Shown here: one piece after another, positions 12,456 to 23,400 of the stretch
How the letters are laid out: each line of letters opens with the position of its first letter
Numbering within the stretch: the stretch's first letter is position 1
Assembly: GCA_003991915.1 (NCBI GenBank)
Contig: RQTK01000927.1
Span: 82,326-146,325 of the forward strand
Length of the DNA stretch: 64,000 nucleotides
From: Elysia chlorotica
Taxonomy: Eukaryota > Mollusca > Gastropoda > Plakobranchidae
Direction of reading: 5' to 3'
The notes under the pieces: model-generated
What the model saw: only the letters and a program-made list of their open reading frames with translations
Told to the model about the DNA's origin: nothing
The model's database searches: none
Program-made: the position numbers and the translations under genes

Positions 12456-12680
12456 GTGAATATCGAAGACATTGACAAGTTTGTTTATATTGGCAGTGTC
12501 GTAAGTAAAGACCGACGAACAGACGAGGGCATCAGATGCCGAATCAATAAGGCCCAATACGCTTTCAATACTCCAAAACCAACCTGGAGGACTACAGCCT
12601 TGTCAGTACGAAACAAGATGCGGATCTTCAATTCTGGTACCAACGTGAAGTCGGTCTTACTCTATGGCGCAGAAACATAG
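12456..12680 (+). pseudogene. Non-LTR retrotransposon reverse-transcriptase fragment
   Basis: A 74-codon open frame reads IDKFVYIGSVVSKD, then DEGIRCRINKAQYAFNTPKP, then TWRTTALSVRNKMRIFN, and ends VKSVLLYGAET. This is the conserved block after the catalytic domain of RTE/L1-like elements (YLGS-, I--RI--A, LYG-E-W). Upstream and downstream frames are broken. It lacks the YADD region, endonuclease and tail, so it is a dead fragment. Confidence 0.85.
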
Positions 12681-12796
12681 TGTGTTACCAAGACCAGCAG
12701 CCAATCTAAACAAAGGCTTGAGTTGAGAGATGCCTCCCTTTACTTATGTTTCTTGTCTGCGAAAGCTGCCGCAGGGCTACCGTGCCCCAAGATAGC

Positions 12797-12941
<145 letters not shown>

Positions 12942-13039
12942 GCTAAAATTATCCCTGGCATTCTTACTCCTTTCGGTCTCCTTTCATAGTCATTTATGTC
13001 TGTGTGTCTGTCCTTTCTATCTGCCTGTACCCCCCCTCT

Positions 13040-13040
13040 C

Positions 13041-13108
<68 letters not shown>

Positions 13109-13161
13109 NNNNNNNNNNNNNNNNNNNNNNNNNNNNNNNNNNNNNNNNNNNNNNNNNNNNN

Positions 13162-13199
<38 letters not shown>

Positions 13200-13262
13200 C
13201 TCTCTCTTTCTGTCTGTCTGTCTCTCCTTTCTCTCTCCCCCCCTCTCTCTCTCTCTCTCTCT
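13040..13262. repeat. (CT)n microsatellite containing an assembly gap
   Basis: Dinucleotide CT array broken by 53 unknown bases at 13109-13161. The true repeat length, and the continuity of the two sides, cannot be judged from this sequence. Confidence 0.98.
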
Positions 13263-13669
13263 CCATGATTGAAGACTCTTATTTTGACTCTGAGGTTGGT
13301 TCTAAACCAGAACCTAATTAGAATCATATATCGAGTGAATCAAATAATATACAAGTAGATCTAAACACTTTACACTTCTTTAGCTTTGTCAGTTCGTCTA
13401 GACTTTAGAAAGAAATTTTGTTTGGTTTCAAAATAAGTTGTAAAAAAATTCATAAAGAGGGGGAAAGAGGGGGTGTATACATGAAATTCACATAGCAAAA
13501 TGATAGTATACAAATCTGTCTATTATTACATGTATAATATACGAAAGGCTACTCCTCCGGTAACCTAGGGTTGGAGCTACTTGTTGATCACAGAATTTTA
13601 ATTTTCTATTATCACTTTATTATGTTAATACTATCTGTTTTAATTATTATTATTTTTAATCATAATTAC

Positions 13670-13674
13670 TTATT

Positions 13675-13707
<33 letters not shown>

Positions 13708-13785
13708 ATTATTATTATTATTATTATTATTGTTGTCGTCGTCGTCGTCGTCATCATCATCATCATCAACAACAACAACAACCAA
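13670..13785. repeat. Compound trinucleotide repeat (TTG, ATT, GTC, ATC, AAC)
   Basis: Five consecutive trinucleotide arrays, each grading into the next by one base change. The resulting Leu/Ser or Thr/Ile frames are artefacts. Confidence 0.95.
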
Positions 13786-13959
13786 TTGAGACAATGACAT
13801 TTTTGCCCAATCACTATTATTAAGCGGTACGAGTTCTTCACTTGAAATAATGTTTTGAATTTTTGTTTTATATTTCTTGATTAGTTTTTATTCTGATCCA
13901 CTGTCCATGCGGATAATTCAAGTAAACCCTCGTTCTTCAATCCCTATTAAAAAAAAAAA

Positions 13960-14760
13960 CCTTTCATCTGGGCCTGCAACCGCCGTAATCGCCAAAATGA
14001 CACCCCGGAGCCTGCATACAAAGCCTTGTCGTAGCTGCAAACGAACCATCCTTTTTAGAAAGAACAGAAAAAAATATCCTTACCATATGCTGTTATCTAA
14101 AATCCCACCCTGTTTTTCACCCAAGTTATGCAGAAAAATCCCAATCTTCACCGAACGTAACTTCCCCTTTTGGAACTCGTGTTCAACAGCTCCTTGAAAT
14201 CAAATTAGATACTAATTTTATTTAAGAAGTCACATTTACAGAAACACCTCCGTCGAAGCTGAAAAGACCAGGAAGAATTCGTGTTCCTGCAGCTTTCCAG
14301 AAGGATAAAAACCCTCCAGTAAAATTTAGAAAAATCATATAATACTTATTCAAACCATTATCTTCTTTCACTGAAGGATCTAAAGATGGGACCTGCGTCG
14401 GAGCTTCCTGTCACTCATCCTATGCAGATAAATGCTGTGGTGTGAGCGCGAAGGCGTCAATATCTGTGCCATGTGCATGGCACTCGATACTGTCTTCACC
14501 TCAAGAAAAGAAAACAAAATTCTCATTGACTCGCTTTCCCTGGTGAAAGCGGTCGAAAGGGCAAAATAAAAAAATAAAAAAGAGAAAACATATTGAGAAC
14601 AATCCATGAAATAAAAAAACAACCAACAAAAAAAAAATTAAACAAATCTATGCTGGATCCTCAGCCATGTTAGAATTGAGGGAAATCAAATGGCTGATGC
14701 GCTCGATAAGATCGGGCTCGAACTGGAACCTACTCATGTGCAGATAGAAGAAGAAGAAGA
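13960..14760 (+). pseudogene. Decayed RNase H-bearing non-LTR retrotransposon, copy A
   Basis: This stretch aligns by eye with 39920-40690. Shared landmarks are GTAGCTGCA-ACGA, AATATGCTGTTA, GCAGAAAAAT, then CCATTATCT--TTCACTGA and AAATGCTG-G-TGAGCGCGAAG. The protein equivalent includes the RNase H motif F-DGSKD, but stops and indels are frequent. It ends in a (GAA)n tract at 14746-14788. Confidence 0.75.
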
Positions 14761-14788
14761 AGAAGAAGAAGAAGAAGAAGAAGAAGAA
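14746..14788. repeat. (GAA)n microsatellite
   Basis: About 14 GAA units fused to the end of the decayed retrotransposon copy. It may have expanded from that element's internal sequence. Confidence 0.95.
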
Positions 14789-14829
14789 TCTTATAGAGAA
14801 CAATTAATTGCGACGACATAATTTGAGTG

Positions 14830-16032
14830 TGGGAGAAAAGTATTATATGGTGAAAAAAAAAGTTCACAGATTGGCGCCAGGAAATGTGCATAGGTTATAA
14901 TGTGCGGCTTCCATGGTTGTGTTAAGTCCTCTCCCATCCCACCTTTTCAGTGTACCCCTTGGGTGTCTCTTCCAGACATGATTTTAATAAATAAAACATA
15001 TTTTTATTCTTAAACTGGTAAATAACAAGTAAAGTCCCTGGCCTTAAGATGTGTTGTAAGGAGTCAAGCTTTTTTAATGAAGCTAGTGATTTTCGAATAA
15101 AATAGGGAATTTTGGCCTGTTATCTAGTGTTTTTGAAAAAATCCTCACTGGCAACCCTGACTCGCTGACTCTAGTCTACACAATAAACACGACACACGGA
15201 CACAATACACACCCAGTAGACAGACACGAGAATCACGAGCGAAAACAGGCACAGGGTTGCAACTTTCAAACTAAGCTTAATCTAGGAGTAGGAATCTAGA
15301 TCTAGATCCAGATTCTAGGCCTTCGGAAAAAGGAAACCAAAGCACCGCAATCAGTGATAAGTCTACCTTGCATAGATCAAGAAATTTAGATTTAGATCTA
15401 GATTAGACTAGTCGAAGCTCCATATCTAAATTTAATATCCAGATGTAGATCTATAGATTAGATTCCAAATATGAAACCAAGTGATTCTATTTGAACATCG
15501 CATCTGGATTTTCCAGACAGGTGGTCAGAGGGACAAAGGCTCTATTAGATCTAGATATAAATATATAGATCTCTAGATCTATGCCTAAATATTCACAAAT
15601 AAGCTTACAGAGAATTTTGCTGGAGAACAATCTAGATATTTTGTTCTGGTGGACAATTAACCAGCCCATTCACAGCACTAATTGTAACTATATTTATTTT
15701 TGGACGTTGTTAATCACGCAGCCTGCGAGAATAGCGTGCTGCACTATTGGGGCATACTGCGAGAATAGCGCACCACGCTATTCAGACAGTCTGTGAGATT
15801 AGATCATTAGTACCTGGTGCTATTTGGGCAGTCTGTGGGATTAACATCGGCACTTTAGGGCATCCTGTGAGCGGGTAGCAGGTCTAAGGCTAAAGATCCA
15901 ATTTTAAGGAGAAAAGTGATGAGATTTCCACAGAAAGATTTGGATAGGAAAATCTGGACTTAGACTAGACATTCAGTATACTTATTACTATGATTCACTG
16001 CCTACAAAACACACTAAAAAATTTTTAAAGTT
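14830..16032. other. Gene-free interval before the piggyBac element
   Basis: AT-rich sequence with scattered AGATCTAGATCT words (15296-15310, 15388-15400, 15546-15590) and a short internal repeat of GCGAGAATAGCG (about 15726 and 15758). I looked for the missing FBXL5 5' exons here and saw none. Confidence 0.6.
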
Positions 16033-16508
16033 TTAACTCTTTCTGTGCCGAAGGTAATTTTAGGTTCTGACCGGACCTCACGACTGGCAAACAAGATTGT
16101 TCAATGTGTTGTGTTTGTGTGTGCTACTGAGAGGATGATTTATAAGTGAAACTATGCATGTTTGGTACCATTGGAAAGGTAATATAACAGAGAAACAAAT
16201 GGCATTATATAAAGGAAACATTCAAAAGAAAGGGAGGTAAGCATTGTGACTTATAATGCCCAAGGGCAAGGGGAAGCAATGAATACAATTTTTTTTTAAA
16301 AAGCAACTCACCATCATTTTCCAGCCTGTTGTAACTGCTATAGGCCTAATCCTTTGGCTTGTCTGTAATGGGAAAGTATATCCATTTTCCTGTAAACAGG
16401 TCTTTGATTGAAGTATCTAGGTCTATTTTTTACAAAGTTACAGTAATTTGAAAATATGTTCAGTCACAGACAAATTTTATAAAAAACTACTCCCCCCCCC
16501 CTCCCCTA

Positions 16509-16593
16509 TGGGATGGGGTGGGGTTTGGGGATGGGGGTGGGGTTAGGGTTGGGGATATGGGGATGGGGTGGGGTTTGGGTTGGGGATGGGGTG
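16509..16593 (+). repeat. G-rich tract with G-quadruplex potential
   Basis: Many runs of three to five G separated by T, A or TTT (GGGGTGGGGTTTGGGGATGG and similar), followed by (AAT)n at 16595-16670. It lies between the Merlin frame and the left end of the piggyBac element. Confidence 0.9.
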
Positions 16594-16626
16594 TTTAATA
16601 ATAATAATAATGATAAAAATACTACA

Positions 16627-16658
<32 letters not shown>

Positions 16659-16744
16659 TAATGATAATAATGGGGATTATTTAATAACCAAATCACATGA
16701 ACTGGAACCAAAACAAAACACGATTCGAATGAATTGGTCGTACC

Positions 16745-17644
16745 TTAGAGGCCAGGGTATACGGCCACCACATCCTCCATAAACGCCGTGAAGAGGCACT
16801 CTCTGTTTTGGTTTTTTTTACGCCAGATGAACTCGGCTAGATGAGAGGCGAATTGCTCTTTTCTGGTGTGGGTGGAGGGGAGAGATCTTTTAATGCACCA
16901 CCAGGTGTTTTCTATTAAGTTCGTATTGGTCCCTGTTTCAGGGTTTACGAAATTTTGTGAATGGTTCACCGTCTGGTGAGTGAAACCAAATTCCGTGAGT
17001 CGGCTATATGCTCGCCACTCGTCTGTGAGCACAGTCGTCCCTGGCGCTACCCTTTCTCGAATAATTGATAAGAGGGTATCTGCACCTCGGTCTTCAACAG
17101 GGACGAGGAAGCAGTCCCTTGTCTCCCGGCAAATACCGCCCAGCACCCACTGGCCTTCCACCACACGTCCTCTGTGGTATTTTCGTTTGCCAAACTTGGC
17201 TTCGTCAACCTCGACTGTGAGGTTGGGGCCGCCGATCTGGGTGGGGGTTCCTTCTGCTCGGCTGCTGAGAAGGGCCTCTGTGCAGACCTCCCTGCAGTAT
17301 GAGTAGCAGTCCGCTACTGTCTCGCTGCTCGTATTCTTCTCCTGGAAGAGGGCCCCAGATGTTTCGTGTATGGCGTCTTTGTAAGAGGCCTTCCTTGTCC
17401 ACAAATACGCCAAAATAAGGCTTTTTCGTATGCTGATTTTTGACAGTTCAAACCAGGTGCCCTTCCTAGGACTCACACTGGCTGAGCACCGATTTTTATA
17501 GCACCTAAAAAGCAGTTTATTGCTTGATGAAGTGCTGCTGGTTGCTTGTCTACTGTGGATTTTTTCTAACGGGTGCTGGCACTTGTAATAATAATGTACA
17601 CATAATCCACAGTTAAATAGAAAACAGAAATGTAAACAATATAT
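16745..17644 (-). CDS. Merlin-type (IS1595/ISXO2-like) DDE transposase
   Basis: The open frame runs from after a stop at 17645-17647 to the TAG at 16745, about 299 codons. I see no in-frame ATG in its first part, so the true start or a 5' exon is unresolved. The N-terminal part has a zinc-ribbon-like pattern (CGLCVHYYYKC, then RCYKNRCSASVS) followed by the WFELSKISIRK helix. The DDE core is complete: D in VEVDEAKFGKRKY, D in VLTDEWRAYS and E in NLIENTWW, with TVNHSQNFVNPETG between them as in Merlin/IS1016 proteins. Such enzymes cut and paste DNA in the nucleus. It starts about 70 bp behind the piggyBac stop in the same orientation, is more GC-rich than its host element and has no internal break. 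It is either a nested insertion that lost its ends or a second gene carried by the piggyBac element. Confidence 0.9.
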   Translation of the reverse strand: MYCLHFCFLFNCGLCVHYYYKCQHPLEKIHSRQATSSTSSSNKLLFRCYKNRCSASVSPRKGTWFELSKISIRKSLILAYLWTRKASYKDAIHETSGALFQEKNTSSETVADCYSYCREVCTEALLSSRAEGTPTQIGGPNLTVEVDEAKFGKRKYHRGRVVEGQWVLGGICRETRDCFLVPVEDRGADTLLSIIRERVAPGTTVLTDEWRAYSRLTEFGFTHQTVNHSQNFVNPETGTNTNLIENTWWCIKRSLPSTHTRKEQFASHLAEFIWRKKNQNRECLFTAFMEDVVAVYPGL

Positions 17645-17717
17645 CTAATAATAAATTTTTCTTCTTCTTTACAAACCCAAGCAAAAAACCAAGCCCAATC
17701 TTTTTCTTAGCTCCCGA

Positions 17718-20083
17718 TCAAAAGAAGCCCTCTTTAGTGTGTTGGTTGGAGTCGGTACCTATACGGAAGACTTTCCAGCACTTCTTGATGCACAGATGGG
17801 GCTATACATCTGAGCATCCTGTGCAGAAGTAGCTTGTCCTTGCCCTTTTGCCTTGTTTCGCACACAAAACACATCTCGCGTCTGTGCCATCATAGTCGAC
17901 AAGGTGTTTATTTCCTTGAAGTCGCTCGACAGCGTTGGCAACATTTGCTTTAGTCCTGTGGGAAGGTGCTGTGGCAATGGCTGCTGGAGTGATTTCTGCT
18001 GCCTTATTCTCAAGCTGGGCCACAAGGGAGTCTTTGAAGGTGGAAAATGGGATCTTTTTTGGTTGTTCTGGCCTGCTCAGGACATACAAAATATGAGCAT
18101 TGACTTCTGTCACCTCCAAAATCCACATAAACAGCTTCTTCAACCACTTTCTCGTTTTGCGGTTGTGGGTGCTGTAATATGAGATCATCTGATCTGCCCG
18201 ATCACAACCATTCATATGCACATTATAGTCCTGAATCATTATTGGTTTGGACAGCTGTCTTCTCCCCTCTGATACATCAGTAGACCCCCACTTGCGAGTT
18301 TGTGGAAACGACAATGCAGGGTTTTTTGGCCTTTTTGTCTTTCCACGTGACACAAAGTAAATTAAGTATGTCTCCATCTTTATTGTACCAGAAGTTTTGT
18401 TCCATATGCTCGTATGGTCTTGAGCTCAGGTGGAAACTCACGCCTGTTCACGTTCAGCGTGCCAGTGTAGTAATGGCGTTGTGATGACAGGTACTCAATG
18501 AGTGGGGCTGAGGTGTAGTAGCGATCAGCAAAGATACGATGACCGCTATGTTGAAGTGGAGCCATGAGGGTTCTGAAGACATTCACTGCCTGTGAGGAGT
18601 TGGCATCATTCTCAGGGATGTATGATGTTTGTTTCCCAAAGTAGATGAGCAGGTTATAAACGTATCCTGTCACAGAGTCGCAGAGGCCAAAAGTTTTTAT
18701 ATGGTGCTTTTTTGGCTTCGACGCGTTGTACTGTTTATGCTGAAACCGCCCTTTGAACCCAATAACCATTTCATCAATTGAAAGATTTTGAAATGGGTAA
18801 ATTGATTTCTGAAATTTCCCTAATAAGGTGTTTATGAAGGGCTCAATCTTTGCTTTGCCATTAGCGTCAGGCTCACACACGTGTAACATGCTATGGTAGA
18901 TAATTTGAAATTTCCTTCTTGGAAACATTGCTCGGTACCATGGGGTGTGTAGACGACCCTTGGTAGACCAGAAGTCTGATACGTAAGGCAGAGGATCCAT
19001 GCCCATGGCAATCAGCACAGCAAGGAATTTGTGGAGCTGGTATCGATCAATAGGCTCCCAGTCACGGTATCTCGAATGCTCCGTAAGAGGGGTGTTTTTC
19101 TGGATCTGAAGCAAAAAAGAGGCAACCTTTCATTTTGTAGCAAAAGCAAATATGCAAACATTTACATCAAACAATATAAAACAGCACACACACACACAAA
19201 AATGTAAATCTATTCACGAAAAGACTGAATCGATGGCTTACAATTTATCATGTAAATAAAAAAGGGAACTTTTTTGTGTGACAAGAGTGCAGATACCAAA
19301 ATGTCCATATCATTGAATTATAGAAAGTGAATATTTATAATGCTTTTACTTGTGTAATAAAATGTAAAAAATAAGGGTGATGGAAAAGACAATGAATTTG
19401 TAATATAGGCCTAATGGACAAAATGTATGCACACCATACAATAAATATAAGATTGAGCAAACCTGTACTTCGGCATATGCGTTGATTTCCTTGATCAAGT
19501 CATCCTGGACTTCCTCATCCAACAAGGCAAAGAAGAATGCAAGAGCTTCTGAAGTCTCATCCAGATTGTTCAGCTTTGATCCACAGTTGCCACGGAAGTG
19601 GAAAGAACGTTCAGTAGCTTGTAGTGGGCCCGCAATCACCCAGCCGCTCACTTCTTCATCTCTAGCCGCTGCTACCTCAACATTCCTTGCCTGAGACTGC
19701 CTTGGCTTTTTAGCTGCAGCTTTCCCTTTTCCCATGGGCCTAGATCTAGATCTATTTCCCTTTCTCTTTCCTGTACTGGTAGAAGGGACTGGCTCTTCCT
19801 CACTGTCACTAGATCTAGAATTTGCACTTGTTGACCTAGGAGTCGGAAGTGTGTCACTAGATGTAGATGTAGATCTAGATCTAGATCGACCAGTTTCAAC
19901 ACTGACAACAGTCTCTGAATCGCTGCTGTCACTATTAGAGTTCACATCATTCTCTCCCCAGTCTTCATCAGCTCCACTAGAGTCTGAATCAAGCATTGAC
20001 TCAAACAATTTTCTTGCTTGGTCGCTAGTTAGACGCCTAACTCGATCAGGTGGTGGAGCTCCAGGGTTGGTGGGTGTGTCCAT
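17718..20083 (-). pseudogene. piggyBac transposase (PGBD-like), disrupted
   Basis: Exon 1 (19463-20083) starts MDTPTNPG. It encodes an acidic, Arg/Ser-rich N-terminus whose RSRSRS stretch comes from a GATCTA microsatellite. Exon 2 begins at 19105 after a CTTCAG acceptor. It contains the piggyBac core: YVSDFWSTKG, LSIDEMVIGFKGR (first Asp), IFADRYYTSAPLIEYL (second Asp) and NVHMNGCDRADQMISYYS (third Asp region). The C-terminus is the cysteine-rich zinc finger CVLCAKQGKRA, then TSYFCTGCSDV. Breaks: a frameshift near 18412, another in a run of five G near 18283-18291, and an in-frame TAG at 17802 inside the zinc finger, after which LCIKKCWKVF continues to a TGA at 17718. Two shifts and one stop make it nonfunctional as assembled. 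Confidence 0.93.
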
Positions 20084-20262
20084 GTTTTTGTTTAGCTTAG
20101 AAACGCCAAAAAACGCTTTATTTCGCACTAAAAACGGCTTCAAACGGATTCAAAACAAACGAATGTTGGATATTTCGTCGCCGGAAATCCTAATCTTTAT
20201 TTATAAACTAAATAGTAACTTAAAATTGTGAATCAAGAAAGCTGTGAAACAAAATATACGAG

Positions 20263-20320
20263 GACCGATGAATCGGTCGTTGGTCAAAATAGGTCAGATT
20301 TGCCGACCGATATATCGGCC
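20263..20320. promoter_or_regulatory. Subterminal palindrome pair of the piggyBac element
   Basis: Two related palindromes, GACCGATGAATCGGTC (20263-20278, mirrored apart from the two central bases) and GACCGATATATCGGCC (20305-20320), spaced 42 bp start to start, lie just inside the right terminal repeat. Subterminal repeats commonly bind piggyBac transposases; that role here is inferred. No matching pair was seen at the left end. Confidence 0.6.
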
Positions 20321-20455
20321 GTCGGCACAGAAAGAGTTAAACACTGGTTCTTTCACTGTACTTAATTTTAGCTAAACAGTAAAATTGATTTCTGACGTTA
20401 ATTTCATCCTTTTTGCTTAATCTAATAACATATTCTTTGTCACTTCCTTGGTCAG

Positions 20456-23400
20456 ATTCTCAGAGAAGCTAAACTGTTGACTGCCCTTGTCAAGTATTTG
20501 TTACCTGCGGTTGGTTCAGGGGTAAAACGATGTGATCTTGCCTTCAGTAGAGGTCTCAGCAACAACTTGGTGAGTCTGTTGGGTGATTAGTCAACAAGTT
20601 GATATGGTTGAATATTCAAATTTTTTCACTGAAAACATAACTACAGGTGGTAACTCTTACCAAAGATAAGAGTTTAATTGGAGTAGTAATGACTTCAGAG
20701 ATGTGTATTTTAATGGTTTCAATAATTGTATCTCTTCTGTTCTGTGATTGTGGTCTTATTTGTAGTTAGTAAATCTCTTGATTCTTTTATGATAATATTG
20801 ATTAAAAAGAAGAGTTTGAAGACTGAATTTGAATTTGAAAGGATTGTGATATCTACAATCTCCGTTGAAATTTTAGTTGCAGCATAAAATCCAATAATGA
20901 AGTTGTGTGTGTGTGTATACATGTATAATTTTTATTTTTATTTTTTTTTTGAATGATCTCTGAAAATGTGTGGAATCAAACTATCACATGAAGAATTATT
21001 TTATTTTAGAAAGTAAAAACATGAAAATTCTTTAAAGTCTAATTTCCTTTTTAATCTGCTGTGCATAGGTATGACATCACCTTTGTAATTTTCATCACTT
21101 ATGGCAATTTTATTTATAATGTTTCTTGACACTCAGAGGTAGAGTATATCTTATATTTGAAATATTTTGTGCATTTAATTTTTATACAGTGTGTATTGTC
21201 TGCCTCATAACCAGGTTCACAAGATTCTAAAGCTGTGTCCCAATTTGGAGGTTTTGGTTTTGCAACAGACACTAGTTGGAGATGCAGCCTTTAGGGAGTA
21301 TGTTTCTTTATTACCTGAAACTGTCATTAGGCTCCTCCTACCTTTCTTTTTTTTTTTCTATTCCTTATCACTTAAAAATTGACACTGAGCTCATAAAAAA
21401 GGAAAAGAAATATATTTAGCTGTGTTGTCCAACATAAATTGCATAAAAACAATGTTGGGTTTCTTTTTTTAGATTAGTATTGAAAGTATGATTGATTTAA
21501 CACTTTAAAGAATATAACAAGACTATGGCAGACCTGCCATCCATTCTGAATAAATTCATATCATTCGATTTTTTCACCAAAAATTGTCTTATTCTGACAT
21601 ATATTTTGTGCATCTCCGAGGACAAAAATAGGGCTCTTTAAAATAAAAACCTTTGACACTGAGTGGTTGGCACTTCAACCTTAAGTAGAATCATCACCGC
21701 CCCCCCCTCATTTTGTCTATGTAGATCTATGTCTAGTTTGTTTTTACTAATTTAAAAGCACAGCATGGTTATAAATCTTTGTCAATATCCAAATGCTGAC
21801 TGCATTCAGTCCTATCCTCTCACCATGTGCCCAAAGCTTTAAAGGGCTTCTGAGACATGCTGTGAACTTCATCAACGTATCATGGTGATTTTAGACTAAA
21901 ATGCTTAAAATGATACCTTCTCTGAGCATATTAGAAATTTTAGGTTGTTTCATTCAGTCAATTCTCAGAACTATCAAGCAGTTGGTCCGCAGTTTGAATC
22001 TCAAAATACTTATTTTTTTAATGACTGATCACTATTGCCCACTTGAGGGCGCTTTGACTAGTCTTCTCTTTAGAACCAAATCCTTTTTAATAATGTTTTA
22101 AGAACCCATGTTCATTGTCCTTGAGGGACAGGCTCTTACTAAGACCACTGTTGTTTACATGGAAATTTCTACTGTTGAATTATAAAAGGAATATATGCTT
22201 GTTGAATCTACATTTCATGAAAAGGAGACTCCAAAAATTGTTGCCATTCTTATTTCAATATGTTTACATGAATTCTTTGTTTCTGGTTGTTTGACTTTGC
22301 ATTGCTTGAATTATTTTATAAAAAATAAATTTCTAAAATAAATAGTCTTTTTACAACGGCAGTTTACGGTATTCTTTTTAAATAGCTTGGATATTATGGG
22401 AGCCTACACTTACAAAAGAAGTTTATATAACTTGATACAATTGTATTAATTGTGTTAAGTACAGTGTCCCATTATTCTTCATAGTGTGAAAACAGTTTTA
22501 GACCCGTAACATTTATTTTACTCTCTTCTTTTTTTTTAATTAGGTTTGGTGTGAATGGGAGGTTGCCCACTCTTCGCTGTCTTGACCTGTCTGGCTGTGA
22601 AAATATATCCGACCTTGCCCTTTACAGCCTGGCTAGCAGCACAGCGCGTACAATGACTCGGACTGCAATGCACAGTGAACCAGAGAAGGATGAAGATGGT
22701 ACGCTAGTTGATACCAGAAGGAGGCTGGAGAATGGCTTGGCTGCCATTGGATATTCAGAATTGGTTGAAACCAAGAATAGAGACTGCCATAAAGGAGTTA
22801 AAAGAGAATCAGTTAATATAGGAAGCACTCAGGAGAAATGTCACTCAAAAAGCAGATGCTGTTCAGATATGCCCCACACTTCATCATCTTGCATTGGCAT
22901 GGAAACTCATGGTGCTGTGTCAGCCCAGACCAACGGATCAGTTTGCCAAAATCAAATTGTGGCAGAAGGTGATTCCTATTGTGAGGATAGTGATGGTGAA
23001 AATGCAGGTTGTACTGAGAGCAACACAGGCGATTTAAAAGAAGAGTCATACCAGACTCGTAACATTCAAGATTTATTTTCAGACCAGGGGTGCATCCAGG
23101 GATTGGTCTCAGCCTCATGCAGTGACTGCTGCCCCAGCGATCAAGTCACAACACAGACTGCTAAAAGTAGACACAACGATGCAAGTGGTGGTGATCCCCA
23201 GGCCTGTGACCTGAGCTACATTTATCTAGACATATTGATTCAATCAGACGAGTTAAGTGTGAACCCTGACTCTTGTAGGCTGACAGTCACATCCAACAAC
23301 ATAGGAGACATTGATCCACAGCAGACTGATCTCTCCCTCATGCCTGAGAGTAATTTCACGCCAACCTCTGGTGGCAATCAAACAACTAGTGTCTTACAAC

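Larger units (their letters stand above)
16037..20336 (-). mobile_element. piggyBac-type DNA transposon, complete ends, 4.3 kb
   Basis: The left end CTCTTTCTGTGCCGA (16037-16051) is the exact reverse complement of the right end TCGGCACAGAAAGAG (20322-20336). Each end is abutted by TTAA (16033-16036 and 20337-20340), the piggyBac target-site duplication. Inside, on the minus strand, are a disrupted piggyBac transposase (17718-20083) and a second, unrelated Merlin-type transposase frame (16745-17644). The right subterminal region has two palindromes of the type GACCGATNNATCGGYC (20263-20278 and 20305-20320) that could be transposase-binding sites. The element lies in an intron of FBXL5, ending 116 bp before an exon. 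Perfect ends and a clean TTAA point to a fairly young insertion even though the transposase is broken. Confidence 0.95.

Noticed and set aside
16980-17306. Plus-strand frame over the Merlin gene
   Set aside because: Antisense shadow of the transposase, whose frame carries the recognisable DDE motifs.
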